Below, in pieces: positions 48,468 through 59,286 of a DNA stretch of 64,000 nucleotides. Origin of the DNA: Bifiguratus adelaidae (taxonomy: Eukaryota > Mucoromycota > Endogonomycetes > Endogonales). A program made the position numbers and the translations under genes. Where the stretch lies: assembly GCA_002261195.1 (NCBI GenBank), contig MVBO01000020.1:106533-170532 (forward strand). The letters are read 5' to 3'. Within the stretch, counting starts at the first letter, position 1. Every line of letters begins with the position of its first letter. The notes under the pieces were generated by a model. The model was not told the origin of the DNA. It was given only the letters and a program-made list of their open reading frames with translations, and searched no databases.

Positions 48468-49572
48468 ATGCTCAGGTTCACATTCTGTGTTCTGGGTATT
48501 TACGCTTGCTTCCTGACTTGGGGAGTGGTACAGGAGCAACTGACAACGACGCCGTATGGTCCACCAGGCAGTGCACGCAAGTTCAAGTACTTCATCTTTC
48601 TTAATGTCATTCAATCACTTTTGGCGGCCATCGTGGCTTCTGTCTTCCTCCTGGTGACGCGGAAGCCATTAGCAGCTCAACGGACCTTTTCCAAGCCTGG
48701 ATTGCTCTTTAAGTATCTTCAGGTGGCTTTTTTTAATTGCATTGGATCGCCTTTTGGATATGCGGCCCTAAAACATATCGACTATCCCACCATGATCCTC
48801 GGCAAGTCTTGCAAGCTGATCCCAGTCATGTTGATGGGTATTATCTTGTATCGCCGACAATTCTCAACCTACAAGTACGTCTGCGTTGGTCTGATTACCA
48901 CAGGAGTTTCGCTATTTATGCTCTGGCATCCTGTGGAGAACAAGAAGGGAGCGGCAGCCAGTTCAGCATGGGGATTGTTTCTTCTGGCTATGAATCTCTG
49001 CGTCGACGGCATCACTAATGCGACACAGGATCAAATCTTTCACCGATATGGCAAGCTCGTCAGCGGTCAGCACATGATGCTCTACATGAACGCCTTTTGT
49101 ACCCTGCTAATGGCACTCTACCTTGCCGTTAATCCTTCGACCCACGAGTTTGCAGAAGCGGTTGTCTTTTGTTCTGATCATCCGCGAGTCATTCGGGACA
49201 TATTGCTGTTTGGCATGTGCGGAGCGCTAGGACAATGCTTTATCTTTTATACCCTTGAGCGATATGGCAGTTTGCGATTAGTCACGGTGACGGTGACAAG
49301 AAAGCTTTTTACGATGCTTCTCAGCGTCGTGTGGTTCAATCATCATCTCAGCATAGGACAATGGGCCGCCGTAGGACTGGTTTTCAGCGGTAAGTTGCTG
49401 ATTTGAGGTGTTATATATTCGCTGCCTCGGTGCTCACGCGTCGCTAGGCATTGGTTTGGAAGCATACATCAAACGGCAACAAAAATTAGCCAAGATACAG
49501 CAAGCTAGCAAAGTGGAGGCGGTAGAGAAGGTAGACAATGATCAGTTGCCGGAGGCAAAGAAAGCGGCCTAG
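48468..49572 (+). CDS. HUT1: UDP-galactose/ER nucleotide-sugar transporter Hut1 (SLC35B1)
   Basis: Two exons (48468-49389, 49448-49572) give 348 residues with about ten membrane helices. Conserved pieces are WGVVQEQLTTTPYG near the N-terminus, ALKHIDYPTMILGKSCKLIPVMLMG, NLCVDGITNATQDQIF, GALGQCFIFYTLERYGSL and TVTVTRKLFTMLLSV. The C-terminus ends KKAA, a dilysine ER-retrieval signal. SLC35B1/Hut1 proteins move nucleotides across the ER membrane (UDP-galactose in early reports, ATP/ADP in later work on the mammalian protein). The start lies 69 nt from the divergent GH88 gene. Confidence 0.94.
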
Positions 49573-49634
49573 ATATTCTTGTATATTATATATCTTTATA
49601 GATGGGTAGCTTTATCTCTTCATTAAAAGGGCAT

Positions 49635-50367
49635 TTACAGCAAAAAGTTGTATTGGTATTCTGATTCCGCATTGTGGGCCACCCAGAGAACCACCGTACT
49701 GCCGAGAAAAAACATCAGTTTCATGAGCAAAACGTACAATTCCAAGCCTTACCTTATCATGATAAGGCTGCATTGAACAACACCGGCAATGCCATAGTAT
49801 AGCTCCGGCATATGAATGCCCTTGTCCAAATATTTGACCGCCAAGACCGACTAGAGGAGTCTTGAATATCTCATCGAGCGGAATGCAAATATTCCAACTT
49901 ACCAGTGAGCCGGCAAGACCACCAGCCATCAAGGCAAAGCCAACAAAGAGAAACAATCGTGCCTTCCATGCCACACCAGAGTCTCCGAACCCATCACCAC
50001 GCAATCGAGACTTGTCAATCAAGTTGATACTACAATGTATGAGTATGAACCCGACAAGAGCTGTAGGTCACTTACATGATCATACCCAACGTCGCCAAGA
50101 TACCCGAAACCCAGTCTTCAAAGCCAATATGAACCACAGAGTCCTGGTTCCTTGACGCCAGCGTAATGCCATCAATAAAGACCCACCACCCTAAAGCAAA
50201 CTAGAAGCTCATGTAAGCATGTCATTCCGCTCTTTTTGCATACGCTGCCCACTCACCAGTCCGCCCGCAACGTAAATACCCGCATCCCTTGCCTTGGGGC
50301 CAAGCTTGAAGATATTGGGTAACTTGAATACAAACACACCTCGACCTTCGTCCCAAGGAGGAGCCAT
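49635..50367 (-). CDS. VPS68: TMEM50/Vps68 (UPF0220) membrane protein
   Basis: Five exons (50257-50367, 50076-50200, 49903-50029, 49753-49850, 49635-49698) give 174 residues. Four membrane segments are seen: DAGIYVAGGLFALGWWVFIDGI, VSGILATLGMIIINLI, ARLFLFVGFALMAGGLAGSL and YGIAGVVQCSLIMISTVVLWVA. The pattern GWWxFIDG...GIxATLGMxxIN...LFVGFxLxxG is that of TMEM50. In yeast Vps68 acts with ESCRT-III in endosomal and vacuolar sorting. The start is 11 nt from the divergent gene at 50379. Confidence 0.92.
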
Positions 50368-50378
50368 TGCAGTCACGA

Positions 50379-51500
50379 ATGCGTCCGGACGAGTATAAGC
50401 AAAGGACGTCGAGGCGATATCAGGCCAAGAAGAGATTACAGGGAGACTCTTCTGCTGCTGATGTCGCCAAGAGTAGGCGGAGGGGAGGTGCTCAAGAGGT
50501 CATGAGGGAAGAGAACGAGGGTGAGTGGTGTACAGGAGACTAATGGGCAAATATAGTGTCATTGACAAAAGTATAGAGGGACACGTGCGCTCATCGCCAT
50601 ACAGTCGACGGCAGTTGAGAAGCAACGCCGAGCGTTATGAAGAGTCAGAGTCCGAAGGTAGGTGACTGATAGGGTAAGGCGTGCCGAGCTCACACAGCCA
50701 AGGTACGGACGACGACGAGACTGTAGATAGGGAAACGCAAGACTTTGCTGCCTTCTTGTCCAAAGGTAATGTTACAGACGGTGTCGTAGCTAGCATGACT
50801 CACTCAACTCATCACTAGATGCGGACCGACCCAAGCTTTATGATCCAAGCGCATACTTTTCTTTCAAATCTGCTCTAGATTTGGAAACGGATGTAAGTGT
50901 GTCTTTGCTCTGTAGTACGACATGCTCACGAGAAAATGGTAGTCAATGCTTGCGATCGATCTTTCTGCGCTTGAGAGCTCTCTACATTCGCTTGATCTGA
51001 CCTCAAGGCTTTTCCTTGGTCCCAAGGACGCGCACGTGAGTCAATTGCACATATACGAGATCGCATGCTTATAAAGATGCTGGCAGTTGAATACAGCAGA
51101 AAGCTGGACAGCCCAAGACAAGCCGATCGTACCCCGACTCATTCAAACACCCATTTCTGCGGCTGACCTTTCCAAAAAGAAGTCTGCTCCCCTCAGAGTC
51201 GTCCAAAATGCCTCCCCGCAACCACCCAAACCTAAAACGAACTCATCACCAACACCCCGCTCCCGCGTCATCAGTATTAAACCTGCAAGTTCGACGCCAA
51301 AATCATCTACCGTCTTCGCAAAGGATGACGACTTTGACCAATTTATGAATGAATTAGACTCCGCTTCCTCTCATCGACCAACACCATCAACTACTCGAAA
51401 AATGGCAAGTAACAAAACATCTAAAGCGACATCCGTACAAACGTCTCCAAAGAAAACGAGTCAAGACGATGAAAAATGGTTAGACGACATGTTAAGTTAG
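50379..51500 (+). CDS. Unknown basic/Ser-rich protein, six-exon model
   Basis: Exons 50379-50527, 50557-50657, 50703-50765, 50819-50892, 50943-51035 and 51087-51500 add to 297 residues. Exon 1 encodes a very basic start (MRPDEYKQRTSRRYQAKKR). The middle is acidic (SESEGTDDDETVDRETQDF, ADRPKLYDPSAYFSFKSAL) and a short ordered helix follows (SMLAIDLSALESSLHSLDL). The C-terminal third is Pro/Ser/Lys-rich, ending with FDQFMNELDSASS and WLDDMLS, short acidic motifs of binding-peptide type. The donor of exon 1 (GTGTAC at 50528) is the weakest point: the better GTGAGT at 50521 gives the wrong phase. I do not recognise the family; a nuclear scaffold is a guess only. Confidence 0.6.
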
Positions 51501-52122
51501 ATTTTATTTCATTCGATACATGGGTGAGCGTGCCCAGATTATGTGCTTTTCACTGCCCTCCAGAGTCATTTGGTGACGTGATGCTTTCCTTTGATTGTTG
51601 CTGGCGATCTGTCAGTTGTCAAACAACCGGCTGAGCCGCACTGTTGAGTACAAAAGAGGGTTCTTCAGAGATATTCAAATTTGGCGGTTTGAACAATCAA
51701 TCCTTCATCTTCTGCAGAAGAGCGCTTCTCAACTCATGCAGGCCCTGAGGGGGGTGAACGTTCGGTATCAGAATTGCCCTTATCGCCTCCCCTGTTCTTC
51801 TTTTTCGTTCCGGTCTTGTTCCTTTATGAGCTTTTCGTTTCGCGAGTTGTATCCTTCAATGAGTCCGTTTCGCTGAAGGTAATCCAGATACTCCCTCTTC
51901 CGTCTCTTCAATCCACTTTTCGATATCTTTCTTGATATATTGGCATTTGAGTCGCCTCACTCGGTCACATTGCGTTTCGTGAAATGCCGTATCTTGTGCA
52001 GTAAAAGCTCGTTGCTTTGGCCAGATACCTTTTTAATGGCATACCTGGTATTGGTACCTGACCAGGTAGTCGTGGATGCACTCTGCAGATAAATGAACCC
52101 CAATAGATGCTTTATTTCACAA
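51501..52122 (-). other. Unresolved stretch with short coding-like pieces
   Basis: Between two converging genes. On the minus strand, 51750-52060 holds short open pieces with a coding look, such as FHETQCDRVRRLKCQYIKKDIEKW in one frame and REYLDYLQRNGLIEGYNSRNEKL in the next, but I could not join them into a gene with a proper start. A small split gene or a 3' exon is possible. Confidence 0.3.
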
Positions 52123-53500
52123 TCAATGACCATATCGCGAGTCATATCCAGGACCATAATAAGGTGAAGGTGCGCTCGGTGCATTCGCAGATGCTGGATA
52201 GCGGTTGTAGTTGTCACCAGACGGAGGTGGGGGTGATCTGAAGGATGCACCGGGCTGATTACCATAGGGCGGAGGTTGTTGGGCCGTTTGTGGGTAATAC
52301 GGTGTACTGGATTGACTGGTTGGATAGGCAGGTTGGGATGGCGGTGCACTGGTTGGGGTAGCCGATGAGTATGGGGCGTTATAAGACGCTTGTGGGGTGC
52401 CTGGTGGTAGATTTTGGGAAGAGAACCGGTGAGTAGGTGGTCTCTGCTGTCCTTCGTAGACACTGCTCTGGAGATTGTAAGGTTGAGGAGGAGGTGGATT
52501 GGAATGACTCTGACTCTGAGACATTGGCGGTGCCCGTGCCTGCTGCGGAGAAGCTTGAGGAGGAGCCTGGAATGGTTGCCCAGAGCTACTTGGATAAGCA
52601 TAGTTGTCGGAAGTCTTTGGTCGTTTTTGCTCGGCGGTCTGTTCGCTCTTTTCTTTGACCTCACTGGGGTCAACTTTCCCATTTGTCTCCGATTTCGGCA
52701 TAAACTCGGCTAAAGACATCAGCGTAATACACTTAAGTATATGCGTCAGGCACACGTACCCATTTCGTCCTGTGACAACGGTCTGTAACTGGATGCTGGT
52801 ATGGACGCCTCCTTCCGATTGCTCGTGCCTTCATCCGCAGCCAGAGTAGCTCGAATCGCATCGAGCGCCTTTTGAATGGTGCGTAAATTCTCCATAATGT
52901 CTTGGTGACCATTGGAATTCAACGAAAGATTTGACAGCTCCACTATGCCGGTCGTGCTGTCCTGCAGCGTCATCTACTTTGTGTCTCAGCTTGTGCCGTA
53001 TTGTGGTTTCCCGAGCTTTGTACTCACCTTTTCATAGACAACCACCTTTAGCACCTTGTATTGCGATGCCGCCACACTGATATCGGCATCATCAACAATG
53101 CTCACCATGTCGCCGTCTATTGCGGGCGTTCAAATCCATAATGAATTGCGTAGAGACCTTTGCGCAACGCGTTGCTTACCTTCATCCCTATATTTCAAAA
53201 CGTAATCATCAATATTGTCCGAAAGTTTGCTCTTGAACAGCCTTTGAAGCATGAAACACAGCCTATGAATGAGCATATGAGTCCTGTATCCACCTATATT
53301 TACCTTGACTTACTCGTCATAAGTTGGACATTGGTTCAAAGGCACTCGGCGTATTTCGTCTTTGCATGTACCTAGCCATGACCATCAGCATGAGCACGCA
53401 AAGCGCATCATCCGCCTTTCCCAAGCTTACACTTGAGTATAATGTCTCCAGATATTGGTATAATCTTGCGCAGATTCTCATAGTCTGGTTTTGCGCCCAT
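52123..53500 (-). CDS. TFG-like ER exit site protein (PB1 + coiled coil + P/Q-rich)
   Basis: Six exons (53431-53500, 53314-53371, 53180-53262, 53028-53116, 52760-52973, 52123-52709) give 366 residues. Residues about 15-95 form a PB1 domain: GDIILKCTCKDEIRRVPLN with its basic cluster, ELCFMLQRLFKSKLSDNIDDY, and the acidic OPCA-like motif YRDEDGDMVSIVDDADISVAAS. A coiled coil follows (MENLRTIQKALDAIRATLA), then a Lys-rich linker and about 190 residues rich in P, Q, S and Y ending PYYGPGYDSRYGH. This order is exactly that of TFG, which polymerises at ER exit sites and organises COPII carriers. The start ATG 53500 was found by following PB1 homology through two short introns. Confidence 0.88.
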
Positions 53501-54164
53501 GGCTTGCTCAACCTTATTCGCACAATGGAGGAAATTGACAGTGGGGCTTTACGGTTGTAGCTTACGCGAGTTTGGAACCATTGAGCTTATCGACAGATGA
53601 TTTGCAGCTATCATTCATGCTCAATGCAATGGACAATGCAGGGAAAGAATGGGCTTAATGAGCTTAATGAGTGTATTTGTTCTTCTGTGCGCATCTGGGA
53701 GCGGCTCTAAAGTTGTCTCTGGAAAGCGGCGGAGCTCTTCCGTCGCATGACGTGGAGAGCAGGAGCAATTTCACATGCAGAATGTAAGCGCAGAGGCATT
53801 GTAAAGGAAGCAGGCTGAATCTGCGATACGAGTTGACAAACGGGGACCAGCGGAAAGAACAGCACGATGAAACGCAACGCCGAGAATTCAAAGGTAAAAC
53901 GGATCACTAAGACAACGCCATAGTCGATTTATGACGCAAAGCAGCGGCATATGCGGATGCCCGGATTAAGTGCGGCAATACTCCGCCCAAGCACCGAGAT
54001 GCTGAATAGGGTCATGCCTGTTGCCCGATAAATTTGAGTCGACTGCGCCACCGTCAGGGCCATGCGCGCTTCGCTCGGACAATGGTGTCGCGGACTTTGC
54101 GGGGACGACTGAGCGAGCATGTATAAATGATTTCTAAACGCGTCTGCTTTTCCAATCCTCCACA
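53501..54164. other. Intergenic stretch tfg / LOR gene
   Basis: Divergent promoters of tfg and the LOR gene. Minus-strand open frames at 53664-53907 look like chance. A short tandem GCTTAATGA repeat lies near 53653-53670. Confidence 0.4.
54122..54128 (+). promoter_or_regulatory. TATA box of the LOR-family gene
   Basis: TATAAAT ends 36 nt before the ATG at 54165, a spacing like that of the other TATA-bearing gene in the window (19684/19726). Confidence 0.5.
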
Positions 54165-54827
54165 ATGGGCAATCAGCGCTCCACATTGGCATCCATTGCA
54201 GGCACCTTTGACATTAAGCCAGATACACCCATTGTGGTAACCGATCCACGCTATGTGCTACCGAAACCTGTAAGTCTCTCCATACCAACTGGTCGCAGTC
54301 GTATCTTCATCTCGGACGCATCCACCAAAGGACAATATTTCAGTTGCAAATCTCGCTTTGCGCACAATTCGTGCTTTCGCAAGCTTTGCGACGCCACCAA
54401 TACATGCATTCTTTCAAGCCATCCTCAAGATGTCTATGGAAAGACGTACAAATTCTTTGCGGGAGAGGATGCCAATGCACCATATGTTGCCGAAGCCAAG
54501 ATTGATGAGCTCGTTTTCTCGCATATTTTGATCAAGTGTTACATCCAAACACCTGCAAGGAATTATATGATTGTTCTGCAAGGCAATTGGCGAACGAAGG
54601 ATGCGTCTATCTATTTCATACCGCCAAAGCTTCAAGAGTTTGACCTCAATGAGGAGATCATGAGCTTGGCGATCCCGATCGCCCGGACACGTATGGGTAA
54701 AGGTAAAGATCGTTATGTGGTGGATATTGCACCTGGCGTGGATATTGCCGTCATTACTGCCTTGTGTATCACGCTAGATGGTCGAATTTTGGCCACGAGC
54801 GGCCAGAATCAGTACGTTGTAGCATAA
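54165..54827 (+). CDS. LURP-one-related (LOR) / tubby-like fold protein
   Basis: An intron-free frame of 220 residues. The N-terminus MGNQRSTLA fits N-myristoylation (Gly2, Ser6), so the protein may be membrane-tethered. The body has the twelve-strand tubby-like layout of LOR proteins: RIFISDASTKGQYFSCKSR, TYKFFAG, YMIVLQGNWRTKDASIYF, and the family hallmark near the end, VVDIAPGVDIAVITALCITLD, which is the central hydrophobic helix. Members of the family are related to phospholipid scramblases and bind lipids; the role in fungi is not known. It has a TATA box upstream and no introns, suggesting regulated expression. Confidence 0.85.
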   Translation: MGNQRSTLASIAGTFDIKPDTPIVVTDPRYVLPKPVSLSIPTGRSRIFISDASTKGQYFSCKSRFAHNSCFRKLCDATNTCILSSHPQDVYGKTYKFFAGEDANAPYVAEAKIDELVFSHILIKCYIQTPARNYMIVLQGNWRTKDASIYFIPPKLQEFDLNEEIMSLAIPIARTRMGKGKDRYVVDIAPGVDIAVITALCITLDGRILATSGQNQYVVA

Positions 54828-54943
54828 TTGGAGCATGTATAGGAAAAATATATGTAAAACACGATCGCGCGTATGTCACAATGGCCATTTATGAAATGAC
54901 GTTGAAAGTTTCCATTTATGTAATACAACATGCTCAAGGTGCT

Positions 54944-55742
54944 CTACCCCTCTGGGACTTTCAATGGTTTAATGATGTGGGCAGGAACACCCGCGACGAC
55001 AACATAAGACGGCACGTCCTTGGTGACCTGAAGAAAGCGATTGACTACAATATCCTCCAAACATCCCACTGGTACTTACCACCGAACCCGCACCGACGGT
55101 GACTCCATCACCAATGGTCACCCCAGGACAGATGATGGCCCCACCTCCGATCCAGCAGCTATTTCCAATCTATCATACTGTGGTGAGTGTTTGTCGAAAG
55201 TCCGATAGACTCACCTTGACGGGCTTGCCATTCTCCAATCCCTTGTCGCGCTCCACAGGATCCAAGGGATGAGTGGGAGGATAGATTTGTACGTAGGGTC
55301 CGAACGCGCAATTGTTGCCAATCTCCACCGACGTGACATCGAGGATGCAACATCCAAAGTTGAGATAGCAATTGTCTCCAAAACGCGTGTTGAGACCCTG
55401 ATCCAAATAACGTCAGTAAGCAAGCACAGAGATTGCAGCGGGTATTCCGCTTACGTAGTCGCAGGTAAAAGGAGGTTCCATGACAAAGTTCTTGCCAACG
55501 CTCCCAAAGAGCTCATGCGCAATGCGGCGGCGTTCTTCATCGTTGTCATCGTCGCAGTCGCGGTGAGCGCGTACAAGCTTCTTGGCTCGCCGACGGGCTG
55601 TACATTGTCAGTTTATATCGACAAAGGCTAACCCAGCCTTACCGTTCACCAGTTGAGGATCCATGGCATCATAGTACTCTCCCGCAACCATCTTCTTCCA
55701 TTCTGCGCACGTTGGCACGCGGGGGTCTACTGCGTCTTCCAT
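54944..55742 (-). CDS. Maltose/galactoside O-acetyltransferase-like enzyme (left-handed beta helix)
   Basis: Five exons (55643-55742, 55455-55597, 55215-55397, 55080-55169, 54944-55027) give 199 residues. The N-terminal Mac domain reads EWKKMVAGEYYDAMDPQLVN followed by ARRRAKKLVRAHRD. The hexapeptide-repeat helix follows: NTRFGDNCYLNFGCCILD, IGNNCAFGPYVQIYPPTHPLDP with the catalytic His, IGNSCWIGGGAIICPGVTIGDG and VVTKDVPSYVVVAGVPAHI. It should transfer acetyl from acetyl-CoA to a sugar hydroxyl in the cytosol, as a trimer. It is divergent from dus4 with 66 nt between starts. Confidence 0.93.
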
Positions 55743-55808
55743 TCTCCCTTGCTGTTCGACAGAAAGAAAGGTGATCTAAAATTGATCTGGAGCCGAGTTT
55801 ATAGTGTG

Positions 55809-56970
55809 ATGGAGAGTGACGTGCGGGAAAAGACGTCGCCGCTCAGACTGTTTGAGACCAAGTCTTGCGTCAACGTCTGTGCACCCATGGTACGCTATAG
55901 TAAGCTACCTTTTCGAGAGCTCGTTCGAGGGTGAGTGTCATGAACGAGTTGGTTACCAAGATCACCAGAACTCACCATTCTCGGCATCCCAGGTATAATG
56001 TCGATTTGGTGTACACGCCAATGATCTTGGCCGACGTTTTTGCCGCCTCTGACTATGCTCGACACTCTGACTTTTCCACCAACGTCGTCGATGACCCTTT
56101 AGTGATACAATTTGCAGCAAAGAATGGCAAAGACCTGGCGGATGCTGCCGAACTCGCTTTTCCGTACGTGGGCGGTGTGGGTAAGTGAATCAGTCCGTCG
56201 CAATGGCCTTCTGTATCTCATTGTGACATCCTGCTCAGACCTCAATTGCGGCTGCCCTCAAAAATGGGCCATCCAGGAAAAGATTGGATCCCATCTCATG
56301 ACTCAACCAGACCTCGTCCGCGACATGATTCGCCACGTCAAAGCACGCACACCTTCCCTTGACATGAGCATCAAGATCCGCATTCACCCCGATTTGAGAG
56401 AGACGCATGAGTTTGTGAAGCGAGCCGAAATGGCTGGTGTCGATTACATTACGGTGCATGGACGAACAAGGAAACAAAAGAGTGCAGAAACGGTTAATCT
56501 GGATGCGATTCGATTTGTCAAGGAAGTAGCGATGGTGCCTGTGGTAGCGAACGGTGATGTCTTCAGCGCCAGTGATGCCGAGGAGATTCAACGTGTCACT
56601 GGTGTGGACGGTAGGTCTTTAAGTCCATCTTTCATTGACGGTTGACTCATTGATTGGCTTAGGTGTCATGGCTGCCCGAGGACTCCTTCAAAACCCGGCG
56701 CTATTTGCAGGTTACGAGCACACGCCATGGGACGCTGTAGAGGTATGTCGGGCACAATGCCGGTCTGCTGACTGAACGCTCACACGTTTCACCTAGAAAT
56801 ACGTGCGCTACGCGCTCGGTTACGGTACCAATCAATTCATCTTTCATCACCACCTGATGTACATGCTCGAGACGCAAATGTCAAAGGCCGAACAAAAGAC
56901 CTTCAATATTCTCACCAGTACACCGGCCATTCTTGATCACTTAGAACGGAATTGGGGATTCAATGCATAA
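55809..56970 (+). CDS. DUS4: tRNA-dihydrouridine synthase, Dus4 type
   Basis: Five exons (55809-55930, 55993-56180, 56239-56610, 56663-56742, 56797-56970) give 311 residues. The FMN TIM barrel shows VCAPMVRYSKLPFREL, YTPMILADVF, FAAKNGKDLADAA, the active-site Cys in DLNCGCPQKWA, Lys in SIKIRIHPDL, YITVHGRTRKQKS with the FMN-binding His, VVANGDVFS and GVMAARGLLQNPALF. Dus4 reduces uridines 20a and 20b in the tRNA D-loop. The downstream gene is convergent, with 139 nt between stops. Confidence 0.95.
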
Positions 56971-57109
56971 CATGCGCAACTTGGGCTCATCTTGACGTGT
57001 TGTGATTATCCTGCTAAGTCTGTCTAGCTCTATGAACCCTTCTTGGGTTCATTGTTATTTCCTTGAGACGGACATGTACATATAAATGCGTGGTTGCTCT
57101 ATCATGGTT

Positions 57110-58848
57110 CTATGATACTACTTTGCATTCTTCCACCCAATTCTTGGGTACTTGCTCTTCCACAATATCCAAGAATGCTTTCAGGGTACATAGGGACTTG
57201 TCGCCGTTGGCGTGGTGCTTGCCCTCAGCCTGACATCCAGGCAAATTGAGAAGTTTGTCATTGTATCGCACCCGTACGTAATGGGAATCGACGTTGGATT
57301 TGCGCGTCAACCATGATGTCCAGGACGACGTGGATTGCGTCGTATCTTGTAGCAATTCAATGACAACGGAGCTGCTAAAGGGAGGCCATCTGCCATCAAA
57401 CCCACCGAGTGAAATGACCAAAGGAGCCACGGTACTAAAGGGAGGAGGAATTGTAAGTGTCTGGGTATGCAGTCCAGTAGTAAATGGACTCACGTGTCGT
57501 GACCACTGTAAATGGCCGCTTTGGTATCTGGGTGCAAGTTGCCCGACTTGCCTTCCACCTTGTTGACCATGTGTTCTCTCATCGCGCCTAAAAGAGGTCC
57601 CATGCCGAGTCGTCGCATCTCAGCATTTTCTTCGTAACCTCTGAACCACTCTGCTGTCACTGATGATTCGAGCTCTCGGAATAATTGCTCATCGTCTAAA
57701 CCTTTTGGAAGGGGTATGCCGTGGGCTTTTGCAGCATAGATGGTGTCTGGAGCAATCGCGCGTAAGCCTATTGCCTTCGCGAGATGTGCACAACCTTACC
57801 CAACAAGCCACTAGCCGACGGATGACTGTCCAAGGATACTTCGCTCACAAAATCCTTCCATGCACTGGCGGCTTTCTTGAAGGTAGGATCAAACTCTTTG
57901 GCTACTGCAGCGTGAAATTCTTTGGCGAGCACGCGAAGGCGCTTGCAGTTGGGATTTGGATACAGAATTTCCATGTCGCGTTCCCTAAGAACAACACTCA
58001 TGAGTCAACACTGTCAACTTGTCCCCTGAGCACTGACCTTGTGTAGACTTGCACCTCGAAATCCTTTCCGCGAGTGCCTTCCGGATAGAGACCACCCGAG
58101 ACCAATTGAATAACACTATCGTGCGTTCTTGAATAATCTGTGCTTCTAATCAACAAGGTGTTGGGTGACCACGTCTCTGGAAGATAATGAAGACGATCGA
58201 CATAGATCTGACGTAAATTCTCGCCGAGCTTGGACATGGAGTGTCGGCCGACATTGGTCAATTGTCCATAGAAACTGAACAAGTAAGAAGATCAGCCATG
58301 AATCTATACAACCGGTTTTCGACGTACCATGCGCCATCACCTTTGATGGGAGTTTTCGTACCCGGAGGAGTGTATTCAAAGGACTTTTTGTAGCGCACCT
58401 TTTCTAGCTTGCCCGGACTAGGCATAATACCCTTGTCTTGGAATGTTTCAATGCTGTTAAACATGTTTTCATTGGTCGCGCACATGAACCACACCGGCGG
58501 TATCCATTTCTCGAGTCGCCGGCTGACCGGCGTACGTTCACCTATGAAAGTGAATGAGCGTTTCGGCCGTCACCTCGGCAAGGCGGCGCGTCTTACCATG
58601 CCTATGAACCACCTGAAGGAACCTATGATAGTAGATACAATATCAGTCTACAGTCTTTGGTGACCATAGCAAACGCCAACCAAATCCCTCCACGGCATGC
58701 CACCCGGCGATCCTCGGGTTGAGCCGCGACAAGCGCACCGTCCGCACCGTCAAGCGCGGTGCTCAGTGTCCACAAGTACTTGCCTGAGTTCCAGTCCAGG
58801 AGGATAGAGTGCAGAGAGCGTAGCGTCGTCAGTGCGGAAGAGAGCCAT
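57110..58848 (-). CDS. Histidine acid phosphatase (ACP6-like, branch 2)
   Basis: Seven exons (58784-58848, 58597-58622, 58328-58541, 58038-58274, 57800-57984, 57494-57746, 57110-57434) give 434 residues with matching phases. The catalytic RHGERTP is built across an intron: exon 2 is only 26 nt and encodes FLQVVHRH. YGQLTNVGRHSMSKLGENLRQIY and LLIRSTDYSRTHDSV are the usual second and third motifs, and the proton donor is in YSGHDTTVAPL. It removes phosphate from a lipid- or sugar-type monoester. The first intron (58623-58783) has a GC donor (CTCAG|GCAAGT); a nearby GT donor would drop two residues of the beta strand before RHG. There is no clear signal peptide. Confidence 0.9.
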
Positions 58849-59286
58849 AGCGTATAGCTCAAGCAGTTGCTGGGGAGTTAAGAAATTGAAGCATCCCAAT
58901 GTGCGAGACACCCAAAGCACATGATCCCGGATAACGCTGATGATGGTATGCTTCGAAGGGGTGCAGCATGGTCAAGAGTCCTTCAATGGATTGGCTTGAT
59001 CCATGTGGATCATTGCATTGTCCCTTTTGTTCTGTTTTTAATGCCATGTCTATTCCTGGGTTGTTTACATTCCATAGGAGTCATTCCGTTGTCTCATCTC
59101 TTCTTCCAATCTTCCCAAGTCTTTCTCACCTCATCTTTGACTCTTCTCCGTCTCTCTTTTGCGCTCCTTTTAACCTTTCCGATCACAATTGTCACATGGA
59201 GCATTTCAGCATTACCTAATTGGCATCCCCGCAATCTCGAGTTATAAGCTTCCTCTTTCTCTCTCTAACGTCCGCTACCCTTCATC
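58849..59286. other. Divergent intergenic stretch
   Basis: Promoter region between the acid phosphatase and the carrier. The 200 nt before the carrier start are strongly pyrimidine-rich (CTTCC/TCTCT runs at 59098-59280), a common leader feature. No gene is apparent. Confidence 0.4.

Noticed and set aside
51957-52682. Long minus-strand frame rich in R, H, P and T
   Set aside because: It is the shifted shadow of the P/Q-rich TFG exon; the TFG frame has the proper domain order and splice sites.
58778-58784. GT donor five bases downstream of the proposed GC donor in the acid phosphatase
   Set aside because: It keeps the frame if paired with another acceptor (CAG before GTGGTT) but deletes two residues from the strand leading to the RHG motif; the GC-AG choice matches the family length. 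It remains a possible alternative.
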